DNA from: Verrucomicrobiota bacterium
Lineage (GTDB): Bacteria; Verrucomicrobiota; Verrucomicrobiia; Opitutales; Opitutaceae
Assembly (NCBI GenBank): GCA_019136515.1
Contig: JAGVUB010000134.1
Span: 1 to 32,053, forward strand
Direction: 5' to 3'
Length of the DNA: 32,053 nt
Below the pieces are notes generated by a model. The model worked only from the letters and a program-made list of their open reading frames with translations. It was not told the origin of the DNA and did not search any database. The position numbers were made by a program, and so were the translations under genes. Positions 31,808 to 32,053 of this stretch are shown one piece after another; positions within the stretch are counted from its first letter, which is position 1, and each line of letters opens with the position of its first letter.

Positions 31808-32053
31808 GAGCCTCGCCTGATAGCGGCGTAGCGAAAACCGCCAAGGCTTTCGCCCGTGGGCGCACCGCCAGAAGCTCCGGCGAACTTCGCTGCTATGGAA
31901 GCGTCGGAGGCAAGGACGAAGAGCGTCGTTGAAGTTTTGGCCTAAACGAAGCAGTTAGGAGGCTACCGAAGCGGCGAGCGCATCGGTAAACGGCGGGAAT
32001 CGCGGGCAGATCGGCTCAGGAACAGGCCAGCGCGGGCGGTTCCGGGCCGGCGG
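31808..32053. other. Non-coding right edge with GAAGCG-type words
   Basis: No gene is supported. From about 31890 the sequence repeats short purine words (CTTCGCTGCTATGGAAGCG, GACGAAGAGCG, ACGAAGCAG, CGAAGCGGCGAGCG) and can pair CTCCG with CGGAG around GCGAACTTCGC. It resembles a dispersed intergenic repeat or a structured transcript more than a coding region, but nothing identifies it. The window ends within it. Confidence 0.4.

Noticed and set aside
1..32053. CRISPR arrays, tRNA, rRNA or riboswitches
   Set aside because: No regularly spaced repeats, no cloverleaf or rRNA-like segments and no recognisable riboswitch core were seen on either strand by eye.

Overview
The window is about 32 kb of GC-rich bacterial DNA. 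Gene content, the LacI-type and propeller-type regulators and the verrucomicrobial-looking REP-associated transposase fit a polysaccharide-degrading member of the Verrucomicrobiota, probably Opitutaceae-like. That placement is inference from protein flavour, not a search. Almost every gene is a secreted or periplasmic enzyme for taking apart hemicellulose (glucuronoarabinoxylan, perhaps xyloglucan and galactose-bearing side chains).

Layout. (1) 1-1139: non-coding sequence, then on the minus strand an immunity-like gene preceded by the C-terminal end of a polymorphic-toxin-like gene; the two overlap by ATGA. (2) 1140-2220: a small REP-associated tyrosine transposase (RAYT) element with a 19-bp perfect inverted repeat at its ends and a tandemly amplified right end. 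It coincides exactly with the truncation of the toxin gene. (3) 2.2-9.3 kb: a GH43 glycosidase behind a perfect 21-bp dyad; a LacI-family repressor read divergently from a GH115 alpha-glucuronidase; then a KDPG aldolase (eda) closed by a strong intrinsic terminator. (4) 9.5-13.2 kb: a membrane sensor kinase with a Y_Y_Y extracellular module and a NarL/LuxR-type response regulator, overlapping by ATGA. (5) 13.7-31.7 kb: ten consecutive plus-strand enzyme genes: type-B carboxylesterase, GH31 with PA14, GH43-CBM6, GH27, Sde182-like protein, GH3 with malectin domain, GH97, alpha/beta-hydrolase esterase, a second GH31 with PA14, and a CE1-like esterase, ending in an intrinsic terminator. (6) 31.8-32.05 kb: non-coding sequence.

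How the genes fit together: esterases strip acyl groups; GH115 removes (methyl)glucuronate; GH43s remove arabinose/xylose; GH27/GH97 remove galactose or related sugars; GH31s remove alpha-xylose or alpha-glucose; and GH3 hydrolyses the remaining beta-linked oligosaccharides. Eda is the last step of uronate catabolism and sits next to the uronate-releasing GH115. No endo-xylanase, SusC/D pair or sugar transporter is present, so this is a debranching and exo-acting set.

The most striking feature is that five of the ten genes in region 5 carry an internal lesion at which conserved residues are missing and the frame changes. In all five the shift is in the same direction (net loss of 3k+1 nt). 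A sixth junction removes the start and signal peptide of the GH27 gene. Genes before 18.2 kb, and GH3, GH97 and the 27.3-kb esterase between the lesions, are open. Either the locus is decaying by short deletions or the assembly has dropped short segments; raw reads would decide.
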